64,000 nucleotides of DNA, taken from NCBI RefSeq assembly GCF_000423725.1, contig NZ_KE384085.1, positions 35,713-99,712 on the forward strand, read 5' to 3'. A model generated the notes under the pieces. That model did not search any database and was not told where the DNA came from. It was given only the letters and a program-made list of their open reading frames with translations. The position numbers and the translations under genes are program-made. Position 1 is the first letter of the stretch. Each line of letters begins with the position of its first letter. Below are positions 27,965 to 37,878 of this stretch, one piece after another. This DNA comes from Streptococcus devriesei DSM 19639 (GTDB taxonomy: Bacteria > Bacillota > Bacilli > Lactobacillales > Streptococcaceae).

Positions 27965-29614
27965 ATGTCCTTTGATGGCTTTTTTTTGCACCATTTAACC
28001 TTGGAATTACAAGAACAGCTCCTGGGGGGGCGGATTCAAAAGATTAATCAGCCTTTTGAACATGAGCTGGTTTTATCAGTCCGCAATAATCGCCAAAATT
28101 ATAAGCTGTTGCTCTCGGCCCACCCTGTTTTCGGCCGGATTCAGGTGACGAAAACGGATTTTCAAAATCCTCAAAATCCTAATACTTTTACTATGATTAT
28201 GCGAAAGTACTTGCAGGGAGCAGTGATTGAGCAGATCGAGCAGATTGATAATGACCGAATCATCGAAATCACCGTCTCCAATAAAAATGAAATCGGAGAT
28301 CAAATCAAGGTTACTCTCATTACTGAGATTATGGGCAAGCACAGCAACATTATCTTGATTGATAAAAATGAAGGAAAAATCATTGAATCCATTAAGCATA
28401 TCGGTTTCTCCCAAAACAGCTATCGGACGATTCTCCCCGGCGCCAGCTATCTGGCACCGCCAAAAACGAGCGGGCAAAATCCCTTTACCATCTCTGATGA
28501 AAAGCTCTTTGAAATCCTGCAGACGCAGAATCTTGAGGCCCGCAGCCTGCAAAAACTTTTTCAAGGACTGGGGCGTGATACGGCTGAGGAATTAAGCAGG
28601 CGCTTGCATACTGACAGGCTGAAACAGTTTAAGCAGTTTTTCAGCCTGCCGGTCTGCCCTGTTTTGACGGAAAAATCCTTTTCAGCAGTCAACTGGAATA
28701 ACTCTCAGGAAACATTTGCCGGCCTTTCTGATTTACTGGATTATTTTTACCAAGACAAGGCTGAACGCGACCGCATTGCCCAGCAAGCCAGCGATTTGAT
28801 TCACCGCATTCAAAATGAACTGGAAAAAAATAAGAAAAAACTCAAAAAACAAGAAAAAGAACTGCAGGATACCGACAAGGCCGAGGACTTCCGCCAAAAA
28901 GGAGAACTGCTGACAACTTATCTAAATCAGGTGCCCAACAATCAAGACCAGGTGGTGCTTGATAATTATTATACAGGTGAAAAAGTGACCATTGCACTTG
29001 ATAAGGCTCTGACCCCCAGCCAGAATGCTCAGCGCTATTTTAAAAAATATCAAAAGTTAAAAGAAGCCGTCAAGCATCTGGGCGGATTAATTGAAGAGAC
29101 CAAAGCCACTATCCAGTACTTAGAAAGTGTTGACAACGCCCTCAATCAAGCCAGCCTTTCTGAAATCAGCGAGATTCGAGAGGAACTGGTCGAAACAGGC
29201 TTTGTCAAACGCCGCCACAGGGAAAAAATTCAAAAGCGCAAAAAGCCGGAACGCTATTTAGCTTCCGACGGTAAAACCATCATCATGGTAGGCAAAAATA
29301 ATCTGCAAAATGATGAGCTGACTTTTAAAATGGCCAAAAAAGGTGAGCTCTGGTTTCACGCTAAAGATATTCCGGGCAGCCACGTCCTCATCAAGGATAA
29401 TCTTAATCCTAGCGATGAAATTAAAACGGACGCCGCTGAATTAGCTGCCTATTTTTCTAAGGCACGCCTTTCTAACCTCGTTCAGGTGGATATGATTGAA
29501 GCCAAAAAGCTCAATAAACCAAGCGGCGCTAAGCCGGGCTTTGTCACCTATACAGGGCAAAAAACCCTGCGTGTCACTCCTCGTGAAGATAAAATAAAGG
29601 CTATGAAAATCTAA
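27965..29614 (+). CDS. rqcH: Ribosome quality control protein RqcH (PavA/FbpA)
   Basis: This NFACT protein binds stalled 50S subunits and adds C-terminal alanine tails. In streptococci the same protein is described as the surface fibronectin-binding protein PavA/FbpA. The 549-aa sequence has NFACT-N (1-190), a coiled-coil middle (about 270-430, rich in Lys/Gln/Glu) and the NFACT-R region with WFHAKDIPGSHVLI. AAGAGG precedes the ATG. It is monocistronic with promoter and terminator. Confidence 0.92.
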   Translation: MSFDGFFLHHLTLELQEQLLGGRIQKINQPFEHELVLSVRNNRQNYKLLLSAHPVFGRIQVTKTDFQNPQNPNTFTMIMRKYLQGAVIEQIEQIDNDRIIEITVSNKNEIGDQIKVTLITEIMGKHSNIILIDKNEGKIIESIKHIGFSQNSYRTILPGASYLAPPKTSGQNPFTISDEKLFEILQTQNLEARSLQKLFQGLGRDTAEELSRRLHTDRLKQFKQFFSLPVCPVLTEKSFSAVNWNNSQETFAGLSDLLDYFYQDKAERDRIAQQASDLIHRIQNELEKNKKKLKKQEKELQDTDKAEDFRQKGELLTTYLNQVPNNQDQVVLDNYYTGEKVTIALDKALTPSQNAQRYFKKYQKLKEAVKHLGGLIEETKATIQYLESVDNALNQASLSEISEIREELVETGFVKRRHREKIQKRKKPERYLASDGKTIIMVGKNNLQNDELTFKMAKKGELWFHAKDIPGSHVLIKDNLNPSDEIKTDAAELAAYFSKARLSNLVQVDMIEAKKLNKPSGAKPGFVTYTGQKTLRVTPREDKIKAMKI

Positions 29615-29616
29615 AA

Positions 29617-29672
29617 AGGCGGGATTAAACTTTGCTCTGTCAGTTAAGTTTGCACCCTCGCCCGCTTATTTT
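29617..29672 (+). terminator. rqcH terminator
   Basis: GCGGG (29619-29623) pairs with CCCGC (29661-29665), with an inner AAACTT/AAGTTT stem, followed by TTATTTT. Moderately strong. Confidence 0.6.
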
Positions 29673-29706
29673 CTGCTGTTAAGCCGCTCTTCTTTTTAAG
29701 CTTTAT

Positions 29707-29735
29707 TTGTGCTTTTTGTAAAATAATACTATAAT
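29707..29735 (+). promoter_or_regulatory. Promoter of the amino-acid permease
   Basis: TTGTGC (29707-29712) and consensus TATAAT (29730-29735) are spaced by 17 bases. Confidence 0.65.
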
Positions 29736-29764
29736 AATAAGATATTATGGAAAAGGATGAAATT

Positions 29765-31168
29765 ATGTCAGAACAATCAGATACCAAACAGACCAGCCGG
29801 GGTTCCAAAGAACTGGAAAACGGCATGGTCCGCGGTCTGCAGAACCGCCACGTTCAGCTCATTGCTATCGCCGGAACAATTGGAACCGGACTTTTTCTGG
29901 GAGCCGGAAGATCCATCAGCCTAACCGGGCCATCGATCATCATCGTTTACCTGATTACAGGTTTTTTTATGTTCCTGATGATGCGGGCTATCGGCGAGAT
30001 GCTCTATTATGACCCCGACCAGCACACCTTTATTAACTTTATTACCAAGTATGTCGGTAAGGACTGGGGACATTTTTCAGGCTGGTCCTACTGGCTGTCA
30101 CTGATCTTTTTGGGCATGGCAGAAATTACCGCTGTTGCCACCTATGTTCAGTACTGGTTCCCCACATGGCCGGCTTGGATTATCCAGATTGTCTTTTTGA
30201 TACTGCTGTCATCTATCAACTTGATTGCCGTCAGAGTTTTCGGAGAAACAGAATTCTGGTTTGCCATGATCAAAATCGTTGCTATTTTGGCTTTGATTGC
30301 TACCGGAATTTTCATGGTACTGACTGACTTTAAAACCTCTCAGGGGCATGCCAGTCTAGCTAATATCACAGATCATTTCGAATTTTTCCCCAAAGGCTGG
30401 CCAAGATTCTTTATGGCCTTTCAAATGGTCTTCTTTGCCTATCAGGCTATCGAATTTGTCGGGATTACAACCTCAGAAACACAGAATCCCAGAAAGGTTT
30501 TGCCTAAGGCTATTCAGGAAATTCCGGTTCGGATTATTATCTTCTATATCGGTGCCCTGCTTGCCATCATGGCTATCTTCCCATGGCGGGCTCTGCCGGT
30601 TAACGCATCGCCCTTTGTCATGGTCTTTAAACTTGCCGGAATCAAATGGGCTGCTGCCTTAATCAATTTTGTCGTTTTGACTTCAGCAGCTTCGGCGCTT
30701 AATTCCACTCTTTATTCGACAGGACGGCATCTCTACCAGCTGGCCAATGAAGTGCCCAACCCCGTCCTAAGTTATTTCAAGGCTAATCGCCTGTCACGGA
30801 CAGGTGTTCCAAGCAGAGCTATTATCATGTCAGCAGTTGTCATTGCTATCTCAGCCTTCATCACTGTGCTTCCGGGAATATCAGATGCTTTCGCCCTGAT
30901 TACGGCGTCCTCATCAGGTGTTTATATTGCAATTTATATCCTGACTATGATTGCCCACTACAAATACAGACAATCCAGTGATTTCATGGCGGACGGCTAC
31001 CTGATGCCGGCTTATAAGCTTTCTAATCCTATCACCACACTCTTTCTTCTCTTTGTTTTTGTTTCCCTCTTTTTGCAGGATTCAACCTACATCGGAGCTA
31101 TTGGTGCAACGATTTGGATTATCGGCTTTGGCCTTTACAGCAAGCTCAAATTTAAAAATCAGCCATAA
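29765..31168 (+). CDS. APC-family amino-acid permease
   Basis: This is a twelve-helix amino-acid transporter of 467 aa, with the conserved GTIGTGLFLGAG in helix 1 and GEMLYYDPD after helix 2. It resembles the AapA/CycA branch that takes D-Ala, D-Ser and Gly among others, but the substrate cannot be set from sequence. AAGGA lies 7 bases before the ATG at 29765; the frame extends 6 codons further upstream to an unlikely start. It is monocistronic. Confidence 0.85.
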   Translation: MSEQSDTKQTSRGSKELENGMVRGLQNRHVQLIAIAGTIGTGLFLGAGRSISLTGPSIIIVYLITGFFMFLMMRAIGEMLYYDPDQHTFINFITKYVGKDWGHFSGWSYWLSLIFLGMAEITAVATYVQYWFPTWPAWIIQIVFLILLSSINLIAVRVFGETEFWFAMIKIVAILALIATGIFMVLTDFKTSQGHASLANITDHFEFFPKGWPRFFMAFQMVFFAYQAIEFVGITTSETQNPRKVLPKAIQEIPVRIIIFYIGALLAIMAIFPWRALPVNASPFVMVFKLAGIKWAAALINFVVLTSAASALNSTLYSTGRHLYQLANEVPNPVLSYFKANRLSRTGVPSRAIIMSAVVIAISAFITVLPGISDAFALITASSSGVYIAIYILTMIAHYKYRQSSDFMADGYLMPAYKLSNPITTLFLLFVFVSLFLQDSTYIGAIGATIWIIGFGLYSKLKFKNQP

Positions 31169-31182
31169 ACACGTCAAACAAA

Positions 31183-31217
31183 AAGTGAGCTACCAATCGG
31201 CAGCTCACTTTTTTATA
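31183..31217. terminator. Bidirectional terminator between permease and aldB
   Basis: AAAAAGTGAGCT (31183-31194) pairs with AGCTCACTTTTTT (31205-31217) for convergent genes. Confidence 0.9.
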
Positions 31218-31295
31218 ATCGGTTTTAATCTGCCCCAGCGCTTAGCAGAGCAGACAAGGCTTAATCTAAACCTTTGTCAGCTGTTTGCTTATAAC

Positions 31296-32012
31296 TTATT
31301 CGGCCTTGTCAATATCACCGCGAACTTCTTTGGCATTGAATTTCGCAAAAAGATACTGGCGGTCTTGAACAGGAAAACGCTGATCCAGCTGATCAACTGC
31401 CCCTACTTCAACCTGACCTTCTGTTATCACATAATCTATGACATGACCGCCAAAGGTATGGTCATCAGAAATGAAATGAAGGTGGTAACCCGCTACACTG
31501 ACACCGTGAAAGATTTCCGGCGTCCAGATACCGACAATGGTACCCGTAATATTATCAGCCGTGTATTCGGGCTGATGGGTTGCTACTTCGGCAAATTTTT
31601 TGTCTGATGTCGAACGCGGAATCATACGCACGTGCATTTTGGCAAAAGTTCCGTGAATTTTAATCGAGCGGAAAAGATTTTCGCCATCATAATAAGATTC
31701 TATGCGCGCCTGCAATTCCTTGTCAGTCATTTCAAAGCGCTGTTTAAAGATAACCTCGGCTTGGTGGTGAATAACCGCTGCATAGGGAACTTTCATATCA
31801 TCAGGTACTTCAACAACCTCGGGCTTGTCTCCGGATCCTTTGGCCTGATAAGCTTTACCATCCAGAACAATAAGCTCTCCGTCAATAGAATCAAGTGTCC
31901 CAAGACCCAAATCACCGTACTCCAGCAGCTCACCTACTGTTAGTGAACCCCCGTAAAGACCTGCCATAAGGGCTCCCAGAGTATTGTATTGAAACAATTT
32001 ATTGGCTTCCAT
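31296..32012 (-). CDS. aldB: Alpha-acetolactate decarboxylase
   Basis: This zinc enzyme converts acetolactate to acetoin, drawing off pyruvate as a neutral product. The 238-aa protein carries the zinc-binding GYHLHF and the downstream FGGHV, and a conserved Arg/Glu set of the family. AAAGGAG lies 7 bases upstream of the ATG at 32012. It follows alsS by 14 bases and forms the acetoin operon with it. Confidence 0.95.
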   Translation of the reverse strand: MEANKLFQYNTLGALMAGLYGGSLTVGELLEYGDLGLGTLDSIDGELIVLDGKAYQAKGSGDKPEVVEVPDDMKVPYAAVIHHQAEVIFKQRFEMTDKELQARIESYYDGENLFRSIKIHGTFAKMHVRMIPRSTSDKKFAEVATHQPEYTADNITGTIVGIWTPEIFHGVSVAGYHLHFISDDHTFGGHVIDYVITEGQVEVGAVDQLDQRFPVQDRQYLFAKFNAKEVRGDIDKAE

Positions 32013-32026
32013 TTTCAAACTCCTTT

Positions 32027-33706
32027 TTAGTAAAACTCATCTGGTAAAATCGTTTCACCTAGTTTAATATTATCCTTGTAATCAATCGGAATGTCAATGA
32101 GTACAGGGCCGTTTTCGGCTTCTTTGAGAGCTGTTTTCAAAACAGCATCAAACTGCTCCTTGCTGTCAGCCCGGTAGCCCTTGGCACCAAAGCTTTCAGC
32201 ATATTTGACAAAATCAACGGACCCAAAATCAACGCCCGATGAACGGCCGTACTTCATCTCTTCCTGAAATTCAACCATATTGTATTTGCCGTCATTCCAA
32301 ATAATATGAACGATAGGCAGCTTAAGACGAACAGCTGTCTCCAGTTCTTGACCGGAAAAGAGAAAGCCGCCATCACCCGAAACAGAAATAACTTTGGTAT
32401 TGGGCCGCAAAAGACTTGCTGAAATCGCCCAAGGAAGAGCGACCCCTAAGGTCTGCATGCCGTTTGAAAAGAGCAGATGACGCGCTTCGTAACTCTTGAA
32501 ATAACGAGCCATCCAAATATAGTGGCTGCCCACATCAACGGTAACAGTCATATCATCGGTGGTCTGATTTTGCAGGACATCAATCACATCAAGCGGATGA
32601 ACAAGGCCTTCTTTTGGTGTCTTATCAAATTTGACATCTTCTACCACATTGTTGCGAAGACCTTTAAGGTATTCCACTGAACCATTCGGAAGCCCGTAGC
32701 CGTTGACCGCAGGCAGGAGCAGATCAAGCGTCTCTGCTATATCGCCGATCAGCTCGCGTTCAGGCTGGAAGTAGGTATCAATCTCCGCAGGAGCTACATC
32801 AATAACGATAATGCGGGCTGAAATCTCAGCATTCCAGTTCCGGGCTTCGTACTCAATCGGATCATAGCCAATAGCAATAACCAAATCAGAACGTTTAAGC
32901 AGCATATCTCCCGGCTGGTTGCGAAACAGACCGACACGTCCAAAGAACGTATCATCTTCTAAGTCACGTGAAACAATACCGGCACCCTGGAAGGTCTCAA
33001 CAACCGGCAGCTTGACAGCGCCCAGCAGCCGGCGAATAGACGCTGTGACAGGCGCTGCTGATGCACCATTTCCCAAAAGCAAGACAGGCAGGACAGCATT
33101 TTTAATGGCCTGTGCCAAGTAATTAATATCGGCAACAGACGCTGATCCGAGCTTAGGATCTGTCAGAGGTTTAATGGCTTTGACAGAAACAGGACTGTCT
33201 GTCACGTCTTGAGGAATGGAAAGAAAGCTGGCTCCGGGTTTGCCGGCTTTAGCCAGACGGTAAGCATTGGCAATATTTTCAGACAGTGTTTGCGGATCCT
33301 GAACTTCGGCTGAATACTTGGTAATCGGCTCCAGCATGGCAACATTGTTCATGGATTGGTGAGCACGTTTTAAAAGATCTCCCCGCTTAACCTGACCGCC
33401 AATAGCCAAAATAGGGTCTCCTTCTGCTGTTGCTGTCACAAGACCAGTCGCTAGGTTCGAGATACCGGGACCGCTGGTGGCAATAACGACACCGGGTTCA
33501 CCGGTAATCCGTCCAATCCCCTGAGCCATAAAGGCAGCGTTTTGTTCGTGGCGGGCCACAATCAGCTCAGGCCCCTTATCTTCTAAGGTATCAAAGACGC
33601 GGTCAATTTTAGCCCCCGGAATACCAAATACATACTTGACATCATGATTAATGAGGCTGTCAACAATCAAGTCAGCCCCATGGTTTTTCTTATTATTTTC
33701 TGTCAT
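32027..33706 (-). CDS. alsS: Catabolic acetolactate synthase
   Basis: This thiamine-diphosphate enzyme condenses two pyruvates to acetolactate. The 559-aa protein has the cofactor-activating Glu in [10 protein letters not shown], and [10 protein letters not shown] with downstream NDGKYNMV for ThDP/Mg binding. It lacks the regulatory-subunit partner of the anabolic enzyme and is paired with aldB, so it is the fermentative form. Transcription starts from a region with repeated TTGTGAA sites. Confidence 0.95.
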   Translation of the reverse strand: MTENNKKNHGADLIVDSLINHDVKYVFGIPGAKIDRVFDTLEDKGPELIVARHEQNAAFMAQGIGRITGEPGVVIATSGPGISNLATGLVTATAEGDPILAIGGQVKRGDLLKRAHQSMNNVAMLEPITKYSAEVQDPQTLSENIANAYRLAKAGKPGASFLSIPQDVTDSPVSVKAIKPLTDPKLGSASVADINYLAQAIKNAVLPVLLLGNGASAAPVTASIRRLLGAVKLPVVETFQGAGIVSRDLEDDTFFGRVGLFRNQPGDMLLKRSDLVIAIGYDPIEYEARNWNAEISARIIVIDVAPAEIDTYFQPERELIGDIAETLDLLLPAVNGYGLPNGSVEYLKGLRNNVVEDVKFDKTPKEGLVHPLDVIDVLQNQTTDDMTVTVDVGSHYIWMARYFKSYEARHLLFSNGMQTLGVALPWAISASLLRPNTKVISVSGDGGFLFSGQELETAVRLKLPIVHIIWNDGKYNMVEFQEEMKYGRSSGVDFGSVDFVKYAESFGAKGYRADSKEQFDAVLKTALKEAENGPVLIDIPIDYKDNIKLGETILPDEFY

Positions 33707-33719
33707 TTAAAATCCTTTC

Positions 33720-33803
33720 TTCACAAGTTTCATGTCAATTATACCACAGATTTTTACAGACTTTGTGAATTTTTATTTGTGAATTTTTGAGCGAAATTGT
33801 GAA
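33720..33803 (-). promoter_or_regulatory. alsS promoter with four TTGTGAA half-sites
   Basis: An extended -10 (TGGTATAAT, -10 at 33743-33738) drives alsS. Three direct copies of TTGTGAA occur at 33763-33769, 33777-33783 and 33797-33803 (plus strand), and one inverted copy (TTCACAA) at 33720-33726. The sequence equals one arm of the Rex operator (TTGTGAA-N4-TTCACAA), but the arrangement is not the standard palindrome. A redox or other regulator is likely, identity unproven. Confidence 0.6.
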
Positions 33804-33838
33804 AACTCTTTCAAAAACGGATGTCTTCTTCTGCCTGC

Positions 33839-35068
33839 TCAGAGCTGAGCCCGCAAATCTGCTATATCGCTGTCATCCGGTACCAGCTGCAAATACTTGT
33901 CAGCCAAGGAATTAACCTTTTCTTTATAGCCGAATTCCCGCAGAATATAGATATAGTCCTTGAGAAATTCTGGATTGTCGCCCAGATCGACCGCCAAATC
34001 ATCGTAAATCCCGAGAGCCTTCTCATCAGCGTCCAAGGCTTGATAGGCTTTAGCGATGTTCCACTTAGTCAGCACATTGTCAATAGATTCATTGTCCAGA
34101 TTTACCGTTTCCTCAAAGCGCTCTTCTTCCAGATATAAGTTGCTGAGCCGCATGAGGATTTCTTCATCATCCTCAGCAACATCCAAAGCCTTCAGCAGAT
34201 AATCTTCTGCCGCTTTTTTATCGTGCAGCTCATAAGACAGCTGTGAAGCTAACAGCAGCAGACGGCTGTCAAATTCATTTTTGGACAGACCCTGCTGCAG
34301 CACGCGCAAGGCATCTTCTGCTTTGTGTTCAGCATGAAGAGAAAGAGCGTAAACATATTCATAGCCCGCAAAATCAGGATTCATGGTATCTAACTGCTTA
34401 AAGTAGAGATTAGCTCTTTGGTATTCTTCTTGATCATAGAGAAGGACAGCCGTTTCAAAAACAGTCTGCTCATCGAATTCAATTTCGACGGCCTTTTCAA
34501 AAAACTCAATAGCTGCTTCAAATTTACCTAAACCAGCGTAAGCACGGCCGATTCTTTCATAGGTTGAAACGCCGGTTGCTTCCAGAATTTCCCGATTATC
34601 CAGCTGAGCATAATGTTCGACAGCTTCCTGAAAAAGTTCCAAATTCATTTCAATTTCGGCCAGACCAAAAATCACAAGAGGATCTTGGCTGATGCGGCTG
34701 GCTTCCAGCATTTTTTCCCTTGCAACATCCGTAAGCCCTTCTGCATCGTATAAGTCAGCTTTAACCAGAAGCGCTGCCAGATAATCGGGGCTCTCAGGAG
34801 CAATGGCATCCAGATACATAAACGCCTCGTCAATCTGCCCGTCCTCACTTGCAATCTGAGCCAGATTGATAGCCACTTCAGGGAAATCAGGCTGCAGCTG
34901 CAGATAAATTTCTTTAGCCTGCGGGTAAAAACCAATAGACTGCAAATAGTCCGCCAAAGACAGAAGAGCTTCAGCATCATCTTCTCTCAGCGCTCGTTTT
35001 AAATATTTTTTAGCATGCGCCAAATCCTGATTGTGAATAGCGGCAATCATTTTTTCACTATTTAACAT
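33839..35068 (-). CDS. Tetratricopeptide repeat protein
   Basis: The 409-aa soluble protein is built almost entirely of about ten TPR helix pairs (recurring A..A/L..Y spacing such as AGLGKFEAAIEFFEKAV). It is a conserved streptococcal protein of unknown function, probably a protein-interaction scaffold. I chose the ATG at 35068 (MLNSEKMI), which overlaps the end of the upstream permease gene by 11 bases. Confidence 0.75.
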   Translation of the reverse strand: MLNSEKMIAAIHNQDLAHAKKYLKRALREDDAEALLSLADYLQSIGFYPQAKEIYLQLQPDFPEVAINLAQIASEDGQIDEAFMYLDAIAPESPDYLAALLVKADLYDAEGLTDVAREKMLEASRISQDPLVIFGLAEIEMNLELFQEAVEHYAQLDNREILEATGVSTYERIGRAYAGLGKFEAAIEFFEKAVEIEFDEQTVFETAVLLYDQEEYQRANLYFKQLDTMNPDFAGYEYVYALSLHAEHKAEDALRVLQQGLSKNEFDSRLLLLASQLSYELHDKKAAEDYLLKALDVAEDDEEILMRLSNLYLEEERFEETVNLDNESIDNVLTKWNIAKAYQALDADEKALGIYDDLAVDLGDNPEFLKDYIYILREFGYKEKVNSLADKYLQLVPDDSDIADLRAQL

Positions 35069-36227
35069 CTTCTTTACTGACCTCATCTTCTTTTTCATAG
35101 AGTCCGCTGACAGGTTTGTACCACTCAAAAATTTCCTTGGCAAGAACTTTCAGGGAAGCATAGACAGGAATGCCTAAGAAAACGCCCCAAACGCCAAACA
35201 TTGAGCCGGCTGTCAGCAAAATAAACATGATGGTAATGGGATGGATACTGAGTTTGCTGCCCAGAACAAGCGGCGAAACAAAGCGTCCTTCAATTGTTTG
35301 TTCAATAACAAAAACCAATATGACCTTCAATACCATAATCGGGCCTTCAACCAGTGCTAAAATTAAAACCGGTATGGTAGCCAAAAAACTGCCCACATAG
35401 GGAATCAGATTCAAAAACCCGGCAAAAATCCCAAACGTCACCGCATAACGCAGGCCGATAATGCTGAACATCAGCGAAAACAGAAAGCCAACAATAATGG
35501 CTACTGTTACCTGACCTTGAACATAACTTGCCAGCTGACGGCTGACATCACTGAGAACACGGTGGGTCGGCTGACGCATTTTCGTCGGCAGATAAGAGAC
35601 AAAGGCTTTTTTCATTTTGCTGCTGTCGCGCAAAAGATAAAAAACAATAAAAGGCGAAATCAAAATAGAAACCGTCACACGCGCAATAACCGAAGCAAAA
35701 TTGCCTGCCCAGGTTACCGCACCCTTAGAAAAGGATTCCGCATAATCGAGAGCCTTTTGGCTGAAATTGGTAACCGTTTCTTCGATCTGCGGGCGAAAAC
35801 TGGCTAAGATATCATTCTTTAACAGGCCTGAAACTTGCTTATCAACAGACCGAACATAGCTGGGCAGCTGCCTGACAAAAGAAGACAGCTGATCATTGAG
35901 CATAGGAAAGATATTAGCAACTCCCCAAACCAGAAGTCCGGCTATTGACACAAAAACAATGCTAATAGCTGTAACCCGGCTGGTACCTCGCTTTTCAATA
36001 AAATCAACAATAGGCTTTAAAAGATAATAAAGCAGAGCTGAAATGACCAAGGGAAGCATGATAACAGCCATAAAAGAAAGGACGGGTTTTAAAATAGGAC
36101 TTATTTTCGTAAAAACAAGAACATTCAAAAAAACCAAAAGCAAAACCAGTAAAACTGTTACGGCTTTATTATTTAAGAACCATTTAAAAAACCAAGTTAC
36201 ATCAAATTTTCTTTGATTATTGTCCAT
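35058..36227 (-). CDS. AI-2E family (PerM/YtvI-like) membrane protein
   Basis: The 389-aa protein has the family pattern of paired N-terminal helices, a long amphipathic extracellular section (about 110-190) and five to six C-terminal helices with PYVGSFLATIP. Members include putative exporters and Na+/H+ antiporters; the AI-2 name does not prove AI-2 transport. AGGAGG lies 6 bases upstream of the ATG at 36227. It is cotranscribed with the TPR gene. Confidence 0.8.
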   Translation of the reverse strand: MDNNQRKFDVTWFFKWFLNNKAVTVLLVLLLVFLNVLVFTKISPILKPVLSFMAVIMLPLVISALLYYLLKPIVDFIEKRGTSRVTAISIVFVSIAGLLVWGVANIFPMLNDQLSSFVRQLPSYVRSVDKQVSGLLKNDILASFRPQIEETVTNFSQKALDYAESFSKGAVTWAGNFASVIARVTVSILISPFIVFYLLRDSSKMKKAFVSYLPTKMRQPTHRVLSDVSRQLASYVQGQVTVAIIVGFLFSLMFSIIGLRYAVTFGIFAGFLNLIPYVGSFLATIPVLILALVEGPIMVLKVILVFVIEQTIEGRFVSPLVLGSKLSIHPITIMFILLTAGSMFGVWGVFLGIPVYASLKVLAKEIFEWYKPVSGLYEKEDEVSKEDVK

Positions 36228-36288
36228 CCGCATCCTCCTAGCAAGTATTCCTTAGCTTATGCCTGCTCTTTGGCTGAGGCTTGTCAAG

Positions 36289-36768
36289 CTATTTATCATA
36301 AAACGTCACTTGTTTGTCAATCAATTTTTTCTGATCATAGGTAAATTTGGCTGAGAAAAAGGGAACATCATCTAAAATCCATTTAAACATTTCGTAATCG
36401 CCTTCCCAGGTTGGCTTTTGGAGTACCTGGTCATAAGGAACCCAAGCAAGTGTCCCCTCACGGCTTTCCTCATCCGAAATAAGCTCCCCTTCAAAATCCG
36501 TTACCTTAAAAACGTAGGTGTACCAATCGTGGCCCGGTGTAAAGTCGGGAAAGGTAATGACACCTTTGAACTCCATCTTTTTAACCTGCAGATGGGTTTC
36601 TTCAAAAATTTCCCGACGCGCACACTCATCGGGACTTTCTCCTTTTTCTATTTTGCCGCCGACACTGATCCACTTGCCCTCATGCACATCATTTTCTTTT
36701 TTATTGCGATGCAAGAGCAGCAGTTCACGTCCGTTATCAATATAACAAATCGTTGCTAACTTTGTCAT
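36289..36768 (-). CDS. Nudix hydrolase (MutT-like)
   Basis: The 159-aa protein contains a full Nudix box starting GGKIEKGES and ending REIFEETHL, which hydrolyses nucleoside diphosphates linked to X. It resembles streptococcal 8-oxo-dGTP pyrophosphatases, a sanitising function, but substrate choice is not provable here. GAGAGGAC precedes the ATG. Confidence 0.82.
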   Translation of the reverse strand: MTKLATICYIDNGRELLLLHRNKKENDVHEGKWISVGGKIEKGESPDECARREIFEETHLQVKKMEFKGVITFPDFTPGHDWYTYVFKVTDFEGELISDEESREGTLAWVPYDQVLQKPTWEGDYEMFKWILDDVPFFSAKFTYDQKKLIDKQVTFYDK

Positions 36769-36813
36769 TTCGTAGGTCCTCTCTTTTCTCCTTTATTATT
36801 ATAACAAAAATTA

Positions 36814-36822
36814 TGCTATAAT
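36814..36822 (+). promoter_or_regulatory. Extended -10 of the lactonase-like gene
   Basis: TGCTATAAT lies 30 bases upstream of the gene at 36852. Confidence 0.65.
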
Positions 36823-36851
36823 TTGGACAAGAAACTAAAAGGAAGGCTCAA

Positions 36852-37874
36852 ATGATTGAAAGGGTTTATTTTGGCACTTACACCAAACACACATCAAAGG
36901 GTATCTACACTGCTCGTTTCGATACTGAAAAGGGAATCCTATCGGATTTGGAGCTGTTTGCAGCCGCAGAAAATCCGACTTATCTGGCTTTTGATAAGCA
37001 AAATCATCTTTTCAGCGTCTCAAAACAAGCTGACAAGGGCGGAGCGGCCAGCTTTACTCAGGACGGTCATCTCATCAGCCGCGTCTTAGAGGCAGGCGCT
37101 CCGCTGTGCCACCTCAGTGTTGATGAGCAGCGCCGCTTAGTCTATGGTGCCAATTATCATAAGGGTGAGCTTTTAATCTATAATATCGCTGATGACGGTA
37201 CACTCAGCCTAGTGAATAAAGTGGTTCATCACGGTTCCGGGATACATCCTAACCAAGCCAGTGCTCACGTCCATTTTGCAGGCCTGACACCTGATAACTG
37301 CCTGGTCACGTGTGATTTGGGAACAGATGTTGTAACGGCTTATGCTGTCCGCCCCAACGGTCAGACAGAAAGAATCGGCAATTACCAGGCAGCTCCCGGC
37401 GCCGGAGCACGGCACCTTGTCTTCCACCCGCATTTAAAAACTGCCTATCTCATTTGCGAGCTTAACGCCAGCATAGAAGTCCTAACTTACTGCGGTTACG
37501 GCCAGTTCACACACCGCCAAACAGTCTCGACACTCCCCAAAGCCTACAGGGGTGAAAATGCCTGTGCTGCTATTCGCATCAGTTCAGATGGCAAATTTGT
37601 CTATGCCAGCAACCGCGGACACGACTCCATTGCAGTCTTTAAGGTCACTGATGAGGGTAATTTAGAGAGCCTGCAAATCATCCCAACATCAGGCAGACAG
37701 CCGCGTGACTTTAATCTCACACCGGATAACCGTCACCTCATTGTCGGCCATCAAGATTCCGACAATATTACCATTTTTAAACGTGACGGGCAAACAGGAC
37801 GGCTGACAGAGCTCAGCCATGATTTTAAAGTCCCTGAAGTGGTCTGTGTGGCCTTTAAAAATGAGAAAGAGTGA
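36852..37874 (+). CDS. Lactonase-family beta-propeller (6-phosphogluconolactonase-like)
   Basis: The 340-aa protein shows the YkgB/Pgl-type seven-bladed propeller signature: FGTYT near the start, repeated blades ending in 'Y..N', and the conserved HPHLKTAYLICEL and GRQPRDFNLTPD segments. Members hydrolyse 6-phosphogluconolactone in the oxidative pentose phosphate route or act on other lactones. The next gene starts 4 bases after its stop. Confidence 0.78.
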   Translation: MIERVYFGTYTKHTSKGIYTARFDTEKGILSDLELFAAAENPTYLAFDKQNHLFSVSKQADKGGAASFTQDGHLISRVLEAGAPLCHLSVDEQRRLVYGANYHKGELLIYNIADDGTLSLVNKVVHHGSGIHPNQASAHVHFAGLTPDNCLVTCDLGTDVVTAYAVRPNGQTERIGNYQAAPGAGARHLVFHPHLKTAYLICELNASIEVLTYCGYGQFTHRQTVSTLPKAYRGENACAAIRISSDGKFVYASNRGHDSIAVFKVTDEGNLESLQIIPTSGRQPRDFNLTPDNRHLIVGHQDSDNITIFKRDGQTGRLTELSHDFKVPEVVCVAFKNEKE

Positions 37875-37878
37875 TGAT

